Origin: Candidatus Melainabacteria bacterium
GTDB lineage: Bacteria > Cyanobacteriota > Vampirovibrionia > Obscuribacterales > Obscuribacteraceae
Assembly: GCA_003175915.1 (NCBI GenBank)
Contig: PSRH01000008.1
Location: forward strand, 1 to 8,538
DNA length: 8,538 nucleotides
Direction: 5' to 3'
The notes under the pieces are model-generated. The model did no database searches. It was not told the DNA's origin and saw only the letters and a program-made list of their open reading frames with translations. The first letter of the stretch is position 1; each line of letters starts with the position of its first letter. The translations under genes and the position numbers were made by a program. This document shows positions 6,304-8,538 of this stretch, in pieces.

Positions 6304-7371
6304 CTATTCCTCAGTAATAAACTTGTGAAAATAATCCCAGTCAGTCATTGCACACGCCTTCACGGAATCCCAGGCGGTTGTGCCATCTAGGCAAGCAATA
6401 AAATTCGGCTTGACCGTTCTGGTGCCCTGGTCAGCTGATTGCAACGGTTCCAGCGTCCTCAGTCTCTCCTCGGAGTCAAACTCCAGGAAAGAACCGTCCC
6501 TTCCGTAAAAGCGGAACAACAACTGCGCTTGCTCCAAGTCGTAGCGGTTTTCAGGTCGAGATTCAAAACAGGTGCTCATCCTGAAGCCGTCCAGAGCAAA
6601 GATCGCCTTCAAACAATACAACTGCCCGTCTCTGCCTTCCACCTCTTGCTTTTCGGTGTACAGTTCGTGAATTAGATCGATACGATAGACATGCCTTTCA
6701 GACTGATGAATCGTCAGACTTCCGGTTTCTGAGATTTCCATAGACTCCCCGACTAAAATTACGCTACCGGAGCTATCCTTGACGATTACTTGATCAGCCT
6801 CCCAAACACCCAGGGCCTGTACTTCCGCGCTGGAAGAGAAGCGCGTAAAAATTCTCAGACTACCATCCGGGGAATATCCGAAGCCAATCTTTTCTCCCTT
6901 CGAAGAACATACTTCGATTATCTGCTCAAGCGAATTTCGGCGTATGTAGGCTCCTCGTTCGAGGACTTGTAGTTGGCGTTCGCTGGACCAGGGTTCAAAG
7001 AGCAAATGCTGCGATGAAGTTCGCTTTACCGGTTGTCTTATAGAACTGGCGATGGCGACAACATTGGCTGCATTCCGCTCCTTGAGGGCAAGTGCTAAGT
7101 GCGCACTAAAAGCAGGATCAGAATAGCTCCCGCCGTTTGAGCCTGCTTCCTGGCAAATTTCATTGGCAAGCCAACCGAGAGAGGTGCTCTTGTCGGGATG
7201 CAAATTGCGCACTTGAGTCCCGATCAATACTGGTTGCGTATCAACCTTTGCGACTTGCGTATTACTAACGGCTAAGGCACCGGAACCGCCATTGTTAGTG
7301 AATAACGCAAAGGAGGCCCTGAAGCCATTCAGGCAGCGCTTTCGATGCCGCTGATAAGCGCTTAACTCCAT
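6304..7371 (-). CDS. Uncharacterised protein with beta-strand 'DG' repeats
   Basis: I do not recognise a named family. The reading frame is long, gap-free and followed at zero distance by the phosphomutase gene. I chose ATG at 7371 (355 residues) because AAGGGA lies 10 nt upstream; a TTG at 7401 with AAGG upstream would add 10 residues. There is no signal peptide or membrane span. The N-terminal ~120 residues are mixed, with a helical part at about 85-112 (AFSAHLALALKERNAANVV). From about 138 the sequence turns into short amphipathic beta strands with turns such as YSPDGSLRIF (166-175), EADQVIVKDSSGSVILV (191-207), RDGQLYCLKAIF (247-258) and YGRDGSFLEFDSEERLR (289-305), reminiscent of YD/RHS-like or WD-like strand repeats. 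Three tryptophans cluster near WEADQ, TAWDS and DWDYF. Tight coupling to the mutase suggests a linked role, but no function can be assigned. Confidence 0.78.
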   Translation of the reverse strand: MELSAYQRHRKRCLNGFRASFALFTNNGGSGALAVSNTQVAKVDTQPVLIGTQVRNLHPDKSTSLGWLANEICQEAGSNGGSYSDPAFSAHLALALKERNAANVVAIASSIRQPVKRTSSQHLLFEPWSSERQLQVLERGAYIRRNSLEQIIEVCSSKGEKIGFGYSPDGSLRIFTRFSSSAEVQALGVWEADQVIVKDSSGSVILVGESMEISETGSLTIHQSERHVYRIDLIHELYTEKQEVEGRDGQLYCLKAIFALDGFRMSTCFESRPENRYDLEQAQLLFRFYGRDGSFLEFDSEERLRTLEPLQSADQGTRTVKPNFIACLDGTTAWDSVKACAMTDWDYFHKFITEE

Positions 7372-7440
7372 ATAGCTAAAGTCCCTTGCCGACCGAACCA
7401 ATGCCCTGCCTTACGGCCAGTCAATTCTAGCACTTCGCCT

Positions 7441-8262
7441 TCAGGACTTCTTGTCCTCTCTGTAGCTTTTCACCTCTGTTTCAAGCCATCCACGAATCTG
7501 CAAAGATTCGGCCATGCGGATGTTTTGCGTGCGTTCATCATACATAGCCACAGCAAACTGGGCCATTGTGATCTTGCCTTGACTGAGAAGGTATTCAGCT
7601 AACTGTAAGGATTTCAGTTCAAGATCCGTAGCATATCCGGCGCTTAGCACAAGTTCATGCACGGGAATTTCCGGGGCGATGTGCATTTGGTTGACCAAGG
7701 CCTGGACTTCGGCTGGTCCAATCATTTGCGATTCACGCAACAGCTCCACAAGTGGTGGCAAGGTCGGCACTGCGATCTGTTGGGTCGTATGAAGCTTGGC
7801 CACCGGCTGGGCGCTAGGCATAGGCTCAGCAAACTCAATCGTCCCGTCTTTCGGTATGGCCCCCTGGTCAAGCAACCACTGTCTGACGATGATCAAATCA
7901 TGACTCAGTCTAAGCCTGGGTTTTCTAAGGATATAGCCGGCATTTAAAACTCCAATGTACTCGTCTTTCCGATCTTGAACGTTACCGACCCGCAGGTGTT
8001 TCTTCATCGCTCGGATATAAGCGGCAATTACCGAAGTCTGGGGGGCATCGCATACAGTGCCTATAAAATCGTAGAGATTACCAAAGCCGACGTCGCCCGG
8101 CTTGTAAGGCGGCAATAGATCTGGAAACAGCTGATAGAGCTGGCGCGCCACAGTAATGACGCCCTCCACGTCGCTGATAGCCCAGCTCTGGCGCAGAGAG
8201 GCGCATAAAATCTGGCTCTCCAGTTCAATACGATTAGCGCCGCCTGACCCTACATCAGCCAT
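7441..8262 (-). CDS. Uncharacterised protein with C-terminal MshEN-like helical repeats
   Basis: A 273-residue soluble protein with no named family that I can identify. I chose ATG at 8262, not the in-frame ATG at 8313, because GGAG lies 8 nt upstream (8274-8271) and the extra 17 residues would run into a repeat element. Residues 10-135 are mainly helical (for example VEGVITVARQLYQLFPDLL at 32-50). A proline-rich linker at about 144-170 (EPMPSAQPVAKL, then PTLPP) separates this from a C-terminal part. Residues 171-262 contain two similar units, LLRESQMIGPAEVQALV (174-190) and LLSQGKITMAQFAVAMY (225-241). Each has the 'LL...G.I....V..A.' pattern of MshEN/GspE-N-type domains, which in other proteins bind cyclic di-GMP or other partners. 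The tail is charged (KSYREDKKS). It lies 69 bp above the next gene and downstream of an FHA-domain gene, hinting at signalling, but this is inference. Confidence 0.83.
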   Translation of the reverse strand: MADVGSGGANRIELESQILCASLRQSWAISDVEGVITVARQLYQLFPDLLPPYKPGDVGFGNLYDFIGTVCDAPQTSVIAAYIRAMKKHLRVGNVQDRKDEYIGVLNAGYILRKPRLRLSHDLIIVRQWLLDQGAIPKDGTIEFAEPMPSAQPVAKLHTTQQIAVPTLPPLVELLRESQMIGPAEVQALVNQMHIAPEIPVHELVLSAGYATDLELKSLQLAEYLLSQGKITMAQFAVAMYDERTQNIRMAESLQIRGWLETEVKSYREDKKS

Positions 8263-8270
8263 GTTAAGCG

Positions 8271-8274
8271 CTCC
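8271..8274 (-). promoter_or_regulatory. Ribosome-binding site fixing the start of the 273-residue protein
   Basis: GGAG on the minus strand, 8 nt from the ATG at 8262. It is the only good Shine-Dalgarno match near the competing in-frame ATG codons, and it decides in favour of the shorter protein. Confidence 0.6.
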
Positions 8275-8284
8275 ATTGCCCCTT

Positions 8285-8403
8285 CTGTAGGAGCATGACA
8301 ATGCCATGCCCACAGGCAGCTTCGTCGCATTCGCGACTGCGCATTATTAAACTGCTCCGGCGGCTCGAAATTGAGCCACCTTCGCAAAGCTGCGCCCCTA
8401 CAG
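8285..8403. repeat. 119-bp inverted-repeat, multi-hairpin element (MITE/REP-like)
   Basis: The ends are a 10-bp terminal inverted repeat with one mismatch: CTGTAGGAGC (8285-8294) and, on the other strand, CTGTAGGGGC (8403-8394). Between them are four small potential hairpins: GCATG/CATGC (8293-8297 with 8305-8309), GTCGC/GCGAC (8324-8328 with 8333-8337), GGCTC/GAGCC (8362-8366 with 8373-8377) and CGCA/TGCG (8383-8386 with 8391-8394). There is no ORF inside and no clear target-site duplication. The structure fits a non-autonomous miniature element or a REP-type intergenic repeat. Whether it occurs elsewhere in the genome cannot be seen here. Confidence 0.5.
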
Positions 8404-8425
8404 TACTTCGGCTTTACTCCGGCTT
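8404..8425. repeat. 11-bp tandem duplication
   Basis: TACTTCGGCTT (8404-8414) is followed at once by TACTCCGGCTT (8415-8425), with one mismatch. It abuts the terminal repeat of the 119-bp element exactly, so it may be part of the same dispersed repeat. Confidence 0.55.
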
Positions 8426-8454
8426 GCTTCATTCATCCATTATCTACAGGCAGA

Positions 8455-8538
8455 TTACGAATTCTTCTCGGCTTCAAAGGTTAGCTCTGTATGCCCCACT
8501 CGAATCTTATCGCCAGCAGATAGTAATTGTCTTTTCAC
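8455..8538 (-). CDS. FHA-domain protein (C-terminal end only, cut by window edge)
   Basis: The last 27 codons and TAA stop of a gene that enters from the right edge. The visible peptide contains LLSAGDKIRVGHTELTFE, which matches the closing strands of forkhead-associated domains ('L..GD.I.iG.t.l.f.'). It ends five residues past this block (EKNS after the final A), so the FHA domain is at the extreme C-terminus. FHA domains bind phosphothreonine peptides, usually partners of Ser/Thr kinases. The recognition loops (R, S/H, N) lie outside the window, as does the rest of the protein. The in-frame GTG at the window edge is not a start, because an FHA domain needs about 60 more residues upstream. 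Confidence 0.75.
   Translation of the reverse strand: MKRQLLSAGDKIRVGHTELTFEAEKNS

Larger units (their letters stand above)
8263..8454. other. 192-bp intergenic region with repeat element
   Basis: The gap between the FHA gene stop and the next gene contains an inverted-repeat, multi-hairpin element (8285-8403), a directly adjoining 11-bp tandem duplication (8404-8425) and the ribosome-binding site of the downstream gene (8271-8274). No clear -35/-10 pair or T-run terminator is visible. The element itself might end or weaken transcription of the FHA gene through its hairpins. Confidence 0.6.

Noticed and set aside
8263..8313. 17-residue N-terminal extension of the 273-residue protein from an ATG at 8313
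   Set aside because: It overlaps the end of the inverted-repeat element, lacks a good ribosome-binding site, and GGAG at 8271-8274 supports the ATG at 8262.
8250..8432. 60-codon minus-strand open frame across the FHA downstream gap
   Set aside because: It is made mostly of the repeat element and its tandem duplication, is Arg/Trp/Cys-rich without motif, and overlaps the next gene's start.

Overview
The window carries ten protein-coding genes, all on the minus strand, so transcription runs from the right end to the left. Base composition is about half G+C, start codons are mostly ATG with a few likely TTG, and genes are packed tightly. No rRNA, tRNA, CRISPR, transposase or phage gene is visible. 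The organism cannot be fixed from sequence alone. The style of the two uncharacterised proteins next to an FHA gene resembles deep-branching cyanobacterial relatives (Melainabacteria/Vampirovibrionia, Obscuribacterales-like), but this is a weak inference. A DivIC/FtsB-like protein and sugar-nucleotide genes show only that it is a bacterium that makes a surface glycan.

Right part (8538 to about 7440): the last 27 codons of an FHA-domain protein, then a 192-bp gap holding a structured inverted-repeat element and an 11-bp tandem duplication, then a 273-residue protein of unknown function whose C-terminal half looks like the helical repeats of MshEN-type domains.

Middle part (7371 to 3791): a run of four genes with almost no spacing. 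An unknown 355-residue protein with beta-strand 'DG' repeats is followed, at zero distance each, by a phosphoglucomutase/phosphomannomutase and a small DivIC/FtsB-like septum protein. The septum gene overlaps a sugar-1-phosphate nucleotidyltransferase by ATGA. The mutase and nucleotidyltransferase make a natural pair: hexose-6-phosphate to hexose-1-phosphate to NDP-hexose. The cell-division-type gene between them is unexpected.

A 272-bp gap (3519-3790) has a consensus -10 box and probably starts a second transcription unit. This unit (3518 to 1) encodes a UDP-glucose/GDP-mannose dehydrogenase-family enzyme, a DegT/DnrJ/EryC1/StrS aminotransferase most like perosamine synthases, and two related family-2 glycosyltransferases, the last cut by the window edge. 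Together the two units look like part of a locus for making a modified sugar nucleotide and transferring the sugar, probably to a lipid carrier or cell-surface glycan. No 4,6-dehydratase, polymerase, flippase or acetyltransferase is in the window, so the exact sugar cannot be named.
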